Assembly: GCA_030272155.1 (NCBI GenBank)
Contig: CP126201.1
Span: forward strand, 5,132,501-5,196,500
Reading direction: 5' to 3'
From: Tetradesmus obliquus
Lineage: Eukaryota; Chlorophyta; Chlorophyceae; Sphaeropleales; Scenedesmaceae
DNA: 64,000 nucleotides
Part shown: positions 21,538 through 33,416 of the stretch, in pieces
How the letters are laid out: each line of letters starts with the position of its first letter
Position numbering within the stretch: the first letter of the stretch is position 1
Translations under genes and position numbers: made by a program
Notes under the pieces: model-generated
Told to the model about the DNA's origin: nothing
The model's input: only the letters and a program-made list of their open reading frames with translations
Database searches by the model: none

Positions 21538-24500
21538 ATGGGTGGCATCAAGAACAGGGATGAGAAACGCAAGGCAGCCAAGGTGTTCAGGTGCGGCCAG
21601 CGCTGCACAGCAAGCAGTGCGCGTGGTGGCACCTCAGTGAGTGGTTTTGCAACCTGTTGACATGTGCGTTGCTGTCATGTGCCTGCACATGATGGAGCTG
21701 CTGGCACTCGCCTGGGGGAAGTATGCACGTGTTTCTCTGCCAGTGTCGGGTGAAAGCCAGGCATCTGCAAGCACCTGCTGCTGTGGATCGCTGTGCATGC
21801 AGCTCTGGTGGTGGCGGTGGCGCCAAGGGCCCAGCCATCATCGACAAGCGCGGTCAGGAGGAGAAGTGCCCCCACTGCGACAGGGTGTTCAAGCAGAACA
21901 ACAGGCTGAAGGAGCACATAGCAAAGCAGCATGCAGACCAGCAGCAGGACAGCATAGCAGCAGCAACAGCAGGCGCAGCTGTTCAGCAGCAACCACAGCA
22001 ATCAGGGCCAGGCCGACCGGGCAATGCTGGCGCAAGCAGCAGCAGTAGCAGCAGCAGCCACCAGCCTGCACAGGTGGGTGGGTGCAGTGGGTAACCCAGC
22101 AGCGATTTTGTATTGTTTTATTTTTACACGCTGTACCACTGTATGGCGAGGGACTGCTGCGTTTCAGGGGCGCAGATGCCGATGTGCTATGCTTGTGGCA
22201 AGGACCAGCTGAATGTGCTCTGCTTGCCACAGAGTGCACTGCGCGTGCTGTGCAGCGAGCATGCATCGTAGCTGGTTGAATGCACTGCACATGCTTGCCG
22301 TTGCCGCTGCAGGCAAAGCCCGCCAGCGCTGGCAGCACTGCTGCTGGCAGGCCACCCGCAGGAAGCAGCAGCAGCAGTGGCAGCAGCAGTGCCAGGGCCA
22401 GCGGGGCTGCACCTGCAGCTGCTGCAGCTAGTGCAAACAGCAGCAGCAGCAGCAGCGGCGCCATGTTTGATGTGGGCAGTCGCGGGGGCTTCTACACTGA
22501 GAAGTCCCCCAAGCTGCTGCTGCACGAGTGGTGCACGCAGCAGAAGCGGCCACGGCCCAAGTTCAAGGCGGTGCCGCTGGAGGGCGCGCAGGATGGCGCT
22601 TTCCGGTGAGCACAGCAGCCAGACACCAGCACGGAACTGGTGGCTGGTGCAGGGTAGCAGGAGGCGAGGGTGGCAGGTGCACACCATGTGAATACTACAG
22701 GTCGCAAATGGATTTCTGCTGTGCGCTTCACACTAGCGTGCACAGCCATGTCAGACCTCCGCAGCAATGGCAGTATGCCAGCTGAGGTTGTTCTGTTGAC
22801 ATCATGGGCGTCATGTGCACAGCTCCATTGTTCTGTTGACATCATGGACGTCATGTGCACAGCTCCATTGTTCTGTTGACATCATGGGCGTCATGTGCAC
22901 AGCTGAGGTTGTTCTGTTGACATCATGCGCGTCATGTGCACAGCTGAGGTTGTTCTGTTGACATCATGCGCGTCATGTGCACAGCTGAGGTTGTTCTGTT
23001 GACATCATGCGCGTCATGTGCACAGCTGAGGTTGTTCTGTTGACATCATGCGCGTCATGTGCACAGCTGAGGTTGTTCTGTTGACATCATGGGCGTCATG
23101 TGCACAGCTCCATTGTGGGTGACCACCTCCCTCTGAGACAGCTGCCTGTGTAGCGGGTTGCTGCTGGTGCAATGTTCTTGTCCGCAACTCTGCGCTGCCG
23201 CTGCCTGCCTTGTGCTGCTGCTGCTGCCAGTGCGCGCGTGGTGCTGCCTGACCCCAAGCACCCTGGCAGCGACAAGGACCTGGTGCTGTGGCTGGACAAG
23301 GACTGCGCAGCAGCCAGCGAGGAGGAGGCGCAGCAGCGGGGGGCGGTGGCGGCGCTGGTGGCGGTGGCGGGGCAGCGCAGCTACGACTACCTGCTGCCGG
23401 CGCGCTACAAGCCGCTGTGGGGGGAGCTGGTCACCAAGGTGGGATGCAGCCACGGCCCCCAGTGGGCTGCAGTGTGTGCGCATGGGTGATGTGGGTTAGG
23501 CACTTGTGTGTAGTGCTGGTGAGCAAGCATGAGACACGCTGGTGCTGCTGCTGCCTTGCTTCGCAGCGGAGTTCAATCTTCTTGCACTAGCCATCAGCCA
23601 GCTTGCCGCCCGATAGGCGTTGCTCACAGCGCTGCCTTCTCCTTTGGTGACCTGACACAAGTAGCTGTGGTGTCTCTGGTGGTTGCGGGTTGCCCTGACA
23701 GGCACAGACACGCGCAGAGGCGCAGGCACGTGCGGCAGCGGCAGCAGCGCAGGCCAAGGCCAAGCAGGCGGCGCAGCGGGCCGCCTCAGCCAGCCGCGCG
23801 CCTGTTGCCGTGGTCATGTCTGACAAGCAGCGCCAGGCGGTGGAGGGGCTCATGCAGCAGATGGCACTGGACGACAGCACAGGCGAGCCCGGGGCAGCAG
23901 CAGCCGCTGGCAGCAGCAGTGGTGTAGCTGCGGGGAGTGAGTCTGAGGAGGAGGTGGAGCTGCGGCGGGCGTTTGTTGACGCGCTGGTCAAGGCAGGCTT
24001 CAGCGCAGCGGACGCCACCTCAGCGGTGCGTGCTGTGGGCACATCAGCTGGCAGGGATGCAGCAGCGGCTGCCTCTGCTGCCACCGCTGCTGCGTTCAGT
24101 GGCGGGCGCGGCGTGACGCGCGTGTGGCGCAGCCATGACGGGCTGCAGCCCTACCTGGACTGGCTGTGCCTGGCGCTGCCCGTGGAGCGGCTGCCCGCAC
24201 GCTACAGGCCAGGTGAGGCGCAGGCAGTCAGGCTGGCACAACAGCAGCATGGACCAGCAGCACCACGGCTAACTTCACTCTGCATTGGTTGGGATTTTGG
24301 TTGCATGGTGGCAGTGCCACCTGGCCCTTGCCGCTGACATCAGCAGCATTGCTTGTGCCAGCAGTACAACTGGCTGACTACTGTGTTACAAACCAGCAGC
24401 TCACGGTTGGCGCTGTGTTGCTGTGCTGCTCTGCAGGCGGCAGCAGCGGCACTGTCGGTGTGCTGCGTGTGAACAACCCAGCGGCAGCTGGCAGCAGTGG

Positions 24501-27207
24501 CAGCCTCAGCTCAGCAGCAGCGGCAGCAGCAGCAGCAGCAGCAGAAGCAGATGACAGTGCGTCAGCGTGGCTCGATGACCCTCATGTGTCCCAGCTGGCG
24601 GGCTACGGCTACCCTGCTGACCACGCCATGGCGGCGCTGCAGGCCTGCGGCGGCAGCCTGCTGCGCGCACTGCACAGCCTGCAGCAGCAGCTGCTAGCAG
24701 GCAGCAGCAGCGCCGGTGGGTCGCATGATGGCGAGGAGGAGGTGGTGTATGCAGCAGCAGAGGGAGGCGGCGCTGGCGCTGGTGTGCCTGCGGCGTGGGC
24801 TGACGAGGCTGAGGTGCTGGGTGCCATCTACGGTGACGAGCTGGACAGCAGCAGCCCCGGCCTGCTCAGCCTGGCTGTGGACGGCGGCGAGCAGGTGGGT
24901 GGGGTGAGCAGGGCGCCACAGCTGCAGCAGGCTGTCGGCTGTGTTGTTCTGTCCTGACCAGTAGGGATACTCGTGCAAGTGTTGTGCCCCCTTGTCTCCT
25001 TTCCAGCATTGTCCAGACTTCAAGCAGCGGATGGCGACTTACTTGGCTTGGCAATTTTCTCGCCCCTGTGAACTTCAACGTGTTTGCTGCTGCCGTGCTC
25101 CGCGCGTTGTGCAGCTTTACACATGTGTGCACCGACTGCGCCTGCGTATGCTGCTGTGTGCTGTGCTGCGCTGCAGGTTGACGGGCGGCTGCTGCTGCGT
25201 GTGTGGTGCCCCTGCGCGCCAACGCCCTACCCTGCTGCACCTCCCCTGCTGGCACTGTCGTGTGGGGCGCTGCCAGGCAGCAGCCTGCTGGCCCTCACGG
25301 CCAGCCTGGCAGCAGCGGCGCGGTCCTTTGTTGGCGACCCCATGGTGCATGAGCTGGCGGTGACGCTGGGCGAGCAGCTGGAGGCGGCAGCAGGCGGCAC
25401 ACGCAACAGCCAAGGGCAGCTGCTGCTGCCTGCCCCGCCGCCGTTTGACCACCCCCTGCGCGCTTCACCTGCAGCAGCTGCTGCTAATGGTGATGCGGAC
25501 AATGGCTGTACAACAGAAGCTGAACAGCATGCAGCAGCAGCAGAGGCAATCATGGGCGATGACGGCAGCAGCAGTAGCAGCAGTAGCAGGCAGGGCAGGC
25601 AGCAGCGGCGGCGTCCTCAGCAGCAGATGTCTGCTGAGCAGCAGGCTGCTGAGAGCAGGCGGCTGGCAGAGCACTTTAAGCAGCTGCAGGTGAGCGCCTG
25701 CCGCGGCACACAAGGCCGCTGCTGTGCTGGCTGCACATCAAAATGGTTCAGCAGCTCTGCAGTCACGTGCTGCCTGCAGCATGTATGCACAGCCCGTAAG
25801 CGCTGGTATACATGCTATGAGCATGCAGGTGCAATGGCTGTGTGTTGGTAAGTTGTGCATATGTACTGTTTTACACTCTCCTGCAAGCACTGAGCTGCGC
25901 AAGGACTGACCAGTGCATGTCACATGCCTGGCAGCAGCACACGGGCATGTACGCCAGTGGGCTGTGCAGCGATGGTTCATGTGTTGGTCGAACACGGCAT
26001 CTTGATGTGCAACTGCGCATGCCAGCAGGCACAAATCCTGGACCTGCCACACCCACTGCTGCTGCCTCCTCTGTTGCTGCTGCTGCAGGTGTCTGCAGCA
26101 CACGCGTCCATGCGTGGCTCACGCGCGCGCCTGCCAGCGCACGGCTGCCGCCAGCAGGTGCTGGATGCCGTGGCGAGCAACGACGTGGTGGTCATCAGCG
26201 GCGCCACAGGCTGCGGCAAGTCCACGCAGGTGGGGCGGCAGCGCAGCCAGCAGTAGACCATGCTCATGCACGCCATCAAGCACACATCCAGGTTTTGACT
26301 GCATACATTCAGCAAGGCATGGGAGCAAGCCGGTGTCAAAAAGTGCTGATCAACATTGCAGGATGTGCAACATTGCATGCGCTGCTGCCTGCTGATATCT
26401 TGTGCATGCTTCGCCTTGTGCGCACAGTTTGGCTGTTGCCTCTTCACTGCTTGTTTTTGCTGCTGGCTGCTGCAGGTCCCTCAGTATCTGTTTGAGCAGG
26501 CGGTGTCTGCGGGGCAGGGCGGGTCCACCAACATCATCATCTGCCAGCCGCGCCGAATTGCAGCCGTGGGGCTGGCCACACGCGTCGCTGACGAGGTGAG
26601 CTGGCGCGCTGCTGCAGGCTGCTTTGCTATACTGCTGCCTGCCTTTCGTGATGCGTGCACATGTTTAGGATTGCGTGCGCATGGGTGGAATTGTGTCTGC
26701 ATGTGTGGATTTGTGTGGAGATGCATGGAGATGCGCGCACATGCATGCACATGTGTGGAACTGCGCGCACTGTGTGGAGATGTGTGTACATACGCGGGGA
26801 TGCGCTGAAATGAGTGGACATGCGCGCACATGTGCGCAGATGTGTGCACATGTGTGGAGATGTGTGCACATGTGTGGAGATGTGCTGACATCAGCGCGCG
26901 GTTGCGGGGAATGTGCGGGTCTGTTGGTTTGTGTGCTGATACTTGATGTTGTTTGTGTTTGTTTGCGCGTGTGCGTGTGCAGTTGTGTTTTTGCGTATGT
27001 TTCTGCATTGATGTTGACGTGCATGTGCACATGTGCCTGCGCCATTTGTTGCGTGCGTGCCACGCGGTGGGTATGCGTCTGTTTGTGTTTAAGCACAGTG
27101 CAGTAGTGCCTGTGCAGGGCCTGTGTGCAGTGACAGCGTAGTGCAGGCATCAAATGTTGCTGCAATATGCCGGAGACGCTTCAGCTGTCACCATAGCGTG
27201 GTAACCG

Positions 27208-27267
<60 letters not shown>

Positions 27268-30200
27268 ACTCGCATGCTCCCCCCCCTCCGCCCAAACAGG
27301 TGGGCGACCCTGCAGGTGTGGGCGGGCTGGTGGGCTACAGCGTGCGCCTGGACAGCAAGACCTCGCAGTACACGCGGCTGCTGTTCTGCACCACAGGGGT
27401 GCTGCTGCGGCGGCTGATGAGCGACCCGCAGCTCACAGGTGGGCACGGGGGCTGCTGCCGCCTGTTTTACGCGAGGGGGTGGCTGCTCGTGGATGCAGTC
27501 GCTCTTTCATCTGATAAATTGTTTCTGGTGTAGACTGGAAAGCAATGGGGTGTTGGTTGCAGCCTCCAATGCCCAGTAGATGTGTTGCAGCAGTGCTGAC
27601 TACATCAGCTGTGGCCGGCTGTTCTGGCACGCAAGCGTTGCACACGGGCAACAGTTACGGCAGCCACGCTTGTCCCTGTCCAAAATGCTGTTGCCGCCTG
27701 TGCTGCCGCCGCCCTGCTGCTGCCGCCAGGTGTGAGCCATGTGGTGCTGGATGAGGTGCATGAGCGCAACCTGGAGAGCGACCTGCTGCTGCTGCTGCTC
27801 AGGCGCACGCTGCTCTCAGCACAGCTAGGCAGCAACGGCAGCAGCAGCAGGCCCCCGAAGGTGCTGCTGATGTCTGCAACAGCAGATGCGGACCTGTTTG
27901 CCGGGTACTTGACGGGCGCAGGCCCTGAGGCGCTGCTGCTGGGGCAGGCGGGCGGCGCAGCGCAGCAGCCACGGCTGTCGCGGTCGCTGGCGGTGGGCCT
28001 GCTGAGCATCCCCGGCTTCACGCACCCTGTGCGGCAGATGTGGCTGGAGGACGCGCTGCAGGCGACAGGCATCGTGGTCGGCAAGCAGTCACGGTGCGCG
28101 GGCTGCGGGCTGCTGCGCGGCCCCTTGCATCAGCAGCTGCAACGCTTGCACGCGCCCAGTACAGCACTGCATACCACTCCTGCTGAACACATGCGTCTTC
28201 TCTGGGTTACCTGTTGCCTTTGCCTAGCTAACGCCTCGCTTGCTCCTCGCAGGTATGCCAAGCGCAAGAAGGCCAAGTCCAGTGCATATCAGGCAGAGCC
28301 GGACGATGCGGGGCTGGGCTACGAGGACGACGACATGGAGGGCAGCAGCGGCGATGACGATGACGACAACGAGCAGCAGCAGCGCCCTGGGCAGCGCAAG
28401 CAGCAGCAGCAGCGTGCTGCACCAGCCAGGCAGCCCAACAAGCAACCTAACAAGCAGCAGCAGCGGCCTGGCAGCTCAGGCGGTGCCAAGGCGCAGGAGG
28501 CTGGTGCAGCAGGCGGTGGTGGCAGCTGGCAGGCAGCGCTGGGTGCTGATGCGCCTCACGGGCAGTACAGCGAGGATGTGGTGCGCTCGCTGCAGCTGGT
28601 GGACGCCTCCCTCATCCACTACGAGCTCATTGAGGCGCTGCTGCTGCACATCGTCAACCTGCAGCGCCAGCACGGCCCAGCAGGGCTGCTCAAGGTGGGG
28701 GGGGGGGGGGGGGGGGGCGGGGGGCGGGGGGATGCATGCGGGGCGGGCGCATGCGCTGGCGCAGCCGCTGGCCAGGATGGCGTGAATGCTGCGCGTGCTG
28801 ACAGCTTGCAAGGCATGCGCCAAGCGGTGCTGACAGCTTGCAAGGCATGCGCCAAGCGGTGCGCAGAGCAGTGGCTGTTACCGTTGTTGACAGAGAGTCG
28901 TGTGCTGTTGCCTGCACTACTTGTGCTGCGCTGCGTTGCCTGCCTGCCCCCTGCAGGGCTGGCCGGGCGCGCCGCCTGGTGCGTTGGAGGCCGCGGCCAA
29001 GGGCGCGGGCGGGGGCGCGCTGGGCGCTGTGCTCATCTTCATGCCTGGCGCGCCTGAGATCGACCGCCTGGTGCGGCAGCTGCAGGGCAGCGCCAAGCTG
29101 GCGGGGGCGGCGGGCCACGCTGGGCTGCGCGTGCTGCCGCTGCATGGCGGGTTGCCCGCGTCTGTGCAGGCTCGCGTGTTTGAGCGGCCACCTCGTGGTG
29201 TGCTCAAGGTGGTGGTGGCCACCAACGTGGCTGAGACCAGCCTGACCATTGATGACGTGACGTGCGTCATCGACACAGGCCGCCACAAGGAGATGAGGTG
29301 CGCGCCTGACATGCTGCCCAGGGTGGGCTGAGCGGCAGCAAGATAGTGAGGGTGCAGCAGCAGTCAAAGGACATCAGGGCGTGTTGATGAAATCAAGGTA
29401 CATGTACTGCATGCTATTGCGGGCTTGTGGCTGCTTCTGTAGCGCTGGTGCAGCCAGGCAGGCAGGTTGAAGAGTTCCCTGTCTGCCTTGTGCCGCCCTG
29501 CAGTTACGACATGTCACGTGGGCTGTCCCGCCTTGCTGAGACCTGGGTGTCGCAAGCAGCAGCGCAGCAGCGGCGGGGACGCGCAGGGCGCGTGGCACCA
29601 GGTGGGACACCGCTGCGGTGTGCGCAACAGAGCAGCTGCTGGCATGGCACCTGGATGTGGATCCCCAGCGTGGTGTGGACACCAAGCACAAGGGTTAGCA
29701 GTGCAGGCAGGCGGCGTGGGGTGGCTGGGCTGCTGCATGTTGCAATGCATTGCACCTTGGGTTTTCCCCAGTGATGTCATCGCGGATGCTGCTGCTGCTG
29801 CTGCTGCGCTCCCTGCTGCCAGGCGTGTGCTACCGGCTGTGGCCGGGGCGCATGTGGGGCCGGCTGGACCCTCAGCAGCCGCCCGAGGTGCTGCGCGTGC
29901 CGCTGCAGCAGCTGTGCCTTACCACCAAGGCCACACTGGCGGCAGCAGAGCAGGAGACAGGTGAGGCGCGGCGCTGAGGCGACAGAGGCATGCAGCAGTC
30001 TGCACCAGCAGGGCCTGCTGGCAGTGCATGTCATATCAGACACTGCTGTTGTGGAGTGCTGCATCCCAACATGACATGGTAACCTTTCACCGTTTCACGC
30101 GGCTCCGCTGATCTGCCAGGCTAGGCTGTGGCGTGCAGGGCAGCAGGTGCCTGGCTGACCACATGGCTTGCATCAGCCATCATAGCGCATAGCATGCAGC

Positions 30201-32257
30201 ACGTGCTTGTGGCCCTCTGCTGACTGTGCTATGGCTGCCGCCTCCTGGCGCTGCCTGCAGGCTGCCCTGCCCCCAGCCTGTCCCAGGTGCTGTCCTGCCT
30301 GCTGACGCCGCCTCCCGCTGAGGCCGTGGCTGGTGCTGTGTCCCAGCTGGTGGCGCTGGGCGCGCTGGCGGTGACGCCCTGGGGGGAGGGCGAGGCGCTG
30401 ACGCCCCTGGGCAGCCACCTGTGTGCCATGCCCATGGACGCTGCCCTGGGCAAGGCGCTGCTGTACGGCTGCATGCTCAGGTGGGACGGCTGGCGTGGTG
30501 TCGCATGCTCAGGTGGGACGGCTGCATGCTCAGGTGGGACGGCTGCATGCTCAGGTGGGACGGCTGCATGCTCAGGTGGGACGGCTGCATGCTCAGGTGG
30601 GACGGCTGCATGCTCAGGTGGGACGGCTGCATGCTCAGGTGGGACGGCTGCATGCTCAGGTGGGACGGCTGCATGCCCAGGTGGGACGGCTGCATGCTCA
30701 GGTGGGACGGCTGGCGTGGTGTCGCATGCTCAGGTGGGACGGCTGGCGTGGTGTCGCATGCTCAGGTGGGACGGCTGCATGCTCAGGTGGGACGGCTGCA
30801 TGCTCAGGTGGGACGGCTGCATGCTCAGGTGGGACGGCTGCATGCTCAGGTGGGACGGCTGCATGCTCAGGTGGGACGGCTGCATGCTCAGGTGGGACGG
30901 CTGCATGCTCAGGTGGGACGGCTGCATGCTCAGGTGGGACGGCTGCATGCTCAGGTGGGACGGCTGCATGCTCAGGTGGGACGGCTGCATGCTCAGGTGG
31001 GACGGCTGCATGCTCAGGTGGGACGGCTGCATGCTCAGGTGGGACGGCTGCATGCTCAGGTGGGACGGCTGGCGTGGTGTCGCATGCTCAGGTGGGACGG
31101 CTGCATGCTCAGGTGGGACGGCTGCATGCTCAGGTGGGACGGCTGGCGTGGTGTCGCATGGCGCTGCAGGCAGTGTTCTCTGGGCTCTGTTGAGCAATAG
31201 GTGAAAGGCAGCGTTGCTTGCAGGCTGGGGACACGGCTGTAGCTGCCGTCCATTAATCAAACGCAAGGTAGCTCAAGCACATGTCTTGTCTCTGTTCACG
31301 CTGGAATTGGTTGATGTGTCATGTTCACACATCTGCTTGCTCCATCGCCTGCTGCGTCCTGCTGCGCAGGTGTGCCAGCCCGCTGCTGACCATCGCTGCC
31401 GCCTTGGGCCATGGCCGGCCCATGTGGGTCAACCCGCCACCTGACAAGCGCGGGGAGGCAGCAGCAGCACGCCAGGCGCTGGCGCGGCAGGTGCGCGGGT
31501 GAACGGCTCGCTCTCTTCATGTCAGCATGTGGAACCGCAGCAGTTAAAGAAGCACCTGCACATTATACATGCTCTGCTAAGGCCTGCTTGCCTTACCAGC
31601 ATGACACGGGTGCGCGGCTGCGAGGCATGGTTTATGAAAGCTGTGTTTGAGGCACCACGGCAAGTGACAAACCAGTGCACATCACGACTCCTATCTGCTG
31701 CCTGCTCATGCATCATCGCACATTCAGTTGTGCGCGGCACAAGCATCAGGCTGTGCATCTCTCAACTCGCAGTTTTGCCCCAGAAACATGCACTGCTCAG
31801 CCACCTTGCACTGGCTCACCTCCCTGCTGCCCCGCGCTGCGCTGTGCGCCCCGATACCCCCCCCTCCCCCCGACCCCCCCCCCGCAGGCCTACAGCCAGC
31901 GCAGCGACCACCTGGCAGTGGTGGCCGCCTACAACGGCTGGGTGGCGGCACGCGCTGCAGGGGGCAGGGGCGCTGGCGGGGACTTTGCTCGGCAGCACTT
32001 TGTGTCTGAACAGGTGCGGGGCACAATGCTTGAACATTGGTCCGTTTTTTGGCATGTCTGGATTTAGTGTTCAATTGCTTTGACATCACGTGCTTGCTGC
32101 ACAGCACATCCTTTGGAGTACGTGCAGTCCGCTGGCCGGCACAGCGTGCGCACGATGCGCCTGCAGCATGCACGTAGAGGGCCTGTATAATTATGCAAGG
32201 CGCGTCAAGGCACCATACCTCCTGGACACGGTAAACCATCTCTGGTTTGCGCGGTGC

Positions 32258-32290
<33 letters not shown>

Positions 32291-33416
32291 CAGGTGCTGG
32301 AGGCCATCGCCAAGGGCCGGCTGGACTACGCGGCAACGCTGGCAGCACGCGGCTTCCTGCCAGACTGGTACGTCAGCCACCTGCGCACCCTGCAGCAGCG
32401 GGGGCCGGCAGCAGCGGACTGCGGCAGCAGCAGCACGCCGGGCGCCGACGTGTACGGCGGCTCTGCTGTGGCGTGTGGCGCGCCTGACGAGTACAGCCAC
32501 AACGCACGCATCGTGAAGGCGGCCATCTGCGCAGGTGGGTGCTGGCTGGGGTGCCTGACACCTGCTGCAACATACGCTTTGACATGCCTCGCAGCAACCT
32601 TGCCAGCAGCAATGACCGATGAGGGTCCAGGGACAGTTGTCCGCCAGACATTGGGCGCATGCACGCCATGAGCAGGGCTTGAGCTAAACAGCAGAGTTCT
32701 GAGCGCTGCCTGCCTGTCCCCCCCCCCCCCCCGCTGCAGGCTTCTACCCGCGCATCCTGCGCGTGGAGGCGCCCACCAAGTACCAGGCAGTGGCGGGTGG
32801 CGCGATGAGCGTGGAGGCTGACCCATCCTCCATCAAGTTCTTCGAGCGCGGGCTGGGCCGCGTGTGGCTGCACCCAGCCAGCGTGTGCTTCAAGGCGGGC
32901 AGCTACACCTCAGGTGCGCGCAGTGCGGCTGGGGCGCAGGCAACATCGATTTGTGGGTCTTTTGGCCAGCAGATACCGCCTCTTTGGACACAAACTTTCA
33001 GCTGCTGATGAAGGTCTAGTAGAAGGCCTAGTAGACCTAGCAGGTCCCCACCAGCTACCTCATGACAACTCCAGTTGCTGCTGCTGTTTCCCCTCCCCTT
33101 GCACCGCCCAGGCTGGCTGGTGTTCACGCAGCTGGTGGAGACGTCGCGCCCGTTTGTGCGCGAGGCGAGCATGGTGCCGCTGTACGCGCTGCTGGCCTTT
33201 GGCGGCGAGCTGGAGGTGCTGCACGAGCAGGGCCTGCTGCTGCTGGACGGCTGGGCCAAGTTCAAGGCGCCCGCGCGCGTGGGCGTGCTCATCAAGCACC
33301 TGCGCGCTGCAGTGGCCCAGCTGCTGGCCGCCAAGGTGGCTGAGCCCAGCCTGCAGCTGGCAGGGCAGCGCGTGGTGGAGGCGCTGCACGCGCTGCTGGC
33401 CACTGACGGCTTCTAG
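21538..33416 (+). CDS. DExH-box ATP-dependent RNA helicase, DHX57/DHX29 type, 21 exons
   Basis: Exons: 21538-21590, 21803-22073, 22313-22605, 23231-23438, 23702-24212, 24437-24894, 25177-25689, 26089-26229, 26476-26595, 27300-27438, 27730-28093, 28253-28694, 28957-29297, 29504-29601, 29823-29960, 30261-30480, 31370-31490, 31888-32013, 32294-32534, 32740-32913, 33112-33416; 5277 nt, 1758 residues, all 20 junctions in phase. Order: N-terminal C2H2 finger (CPHCDRVFKQNNRLKEHIAKQH), a KSPKLLLHEWC dsRBD-like segment, UBA-like helices, RWD-like domain (ADEAEVLGAIYGDEL), then motif I GATGCGKST (about 807), Ia QPRRIAAV, II DEVH (about 910), III SAT, V NVAETSLTIDDV, VI QRRGRAGR (about 1307), winged-helix/HA2, and C-terminal OB-fold. 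Likely acts on structured RNA in the cytoplasm. An acidic/Gln-rich insert (about 1024-1110) separates RecA-1 from RecA-2. Confidence 0.88.
22787..23110. repeat. About 40-bp tandem repeat, 8 copies, in helicase intron 3
   Basis: Units of 40-41 bp, each with gttctgttgacatcatg followed by CGTCATGTGCACAGCT. Two subtypes differ in the linker (ccatt or gaggttg). Each copy contains the near-palindrome CATCATGNNCGTCATG and a GTGCAC palindrome. The array lies wholly inside the intron 22606-23230. Confidence 0.85.
26640..27120. repeat. TG-rich degenerate repeat in helicase intron 9
   Basis: A long alternating purine/pyrimidine stretch built of variants of atgtgtgcacatgtgtggag. It fills most of the intron 26596-27299. 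The minus strand therefore shows misleading His/Thr-rich ORFs. Alternating TG/CA sequence is a known potential Z-DNA former. Confidence 0.75.
27209..27266. repeat. (CTG)19-20 before a helicase 3' splice site
   Basis: About 19 CTG units on the coding strand, followed by a C-rich tract and AAACAG, which ends the intron before the exon at 27300. Confidence 0.85.
28697..28717. repeat. G21 homopolymer at a helicase 5' splice site
   Basis: Twenty-one consecutive G residues start two bases into the intron (CTCAAG, then GT, then the G run), directly behind the donor of the exon ending at 28694. More G runs follow to about 28,730. Confidence 0.85.
30472..31162. repeat. 21-bp minisatellite of 30 copies carrying the exon-16 5' splice site
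   Basis: Unit CATGCTCAGGTGGGACGGCTG. The first copy (30472) is the real exon end and donor: exon 16 finishes at CATGCTCAG (30480) and GTGGGA begins the intron. Copies then start at 30504-30693 (10), 30725 (1), 30757-31051 (15) and 31083-31125 (3), the groups being separated by 32-bp steps holding an extra gcgtggtgtcg. One copy (30672) reads CATGCCCAG. All plus-strand frames are open across most of the array. Confidence 0.9.
32259..32289. repeat. C31 polypyrimidine tract before a helicase 3' splice site
   Basis: Thirty-one consecutive C residues, then GCAG and the exon starting at 32294. Shorter C tracts precede the exons at 31888 and 32740 (C15 at 32718-32732) in the same gene. Confidence 0.88.

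Noticed and set aside
26481-27165. His/Thr-rich minus-strand ORFs (183 and 166 codons)
   Set aside because: Produced by TG/CA repeats in a helicase intron; no conserved sequence.
30472-31162. CRISPR array
   Set aside because: The 21-bp unit has no unique spacers and the genome is eukaryotic with introns throughout. The same applies to the 40-bp and 282-bp arrays.
30287-31204. 305-codon open frame through the 21-bp repeats, as a repeat-protein gene
   Set aside because: It begins inside helicase exon 16 and all three plus-strand frames are open across the array simply because the unit lacks stops. I treat it as exon plus intronic repeat; read-through isoforms are raised as a finding instead.
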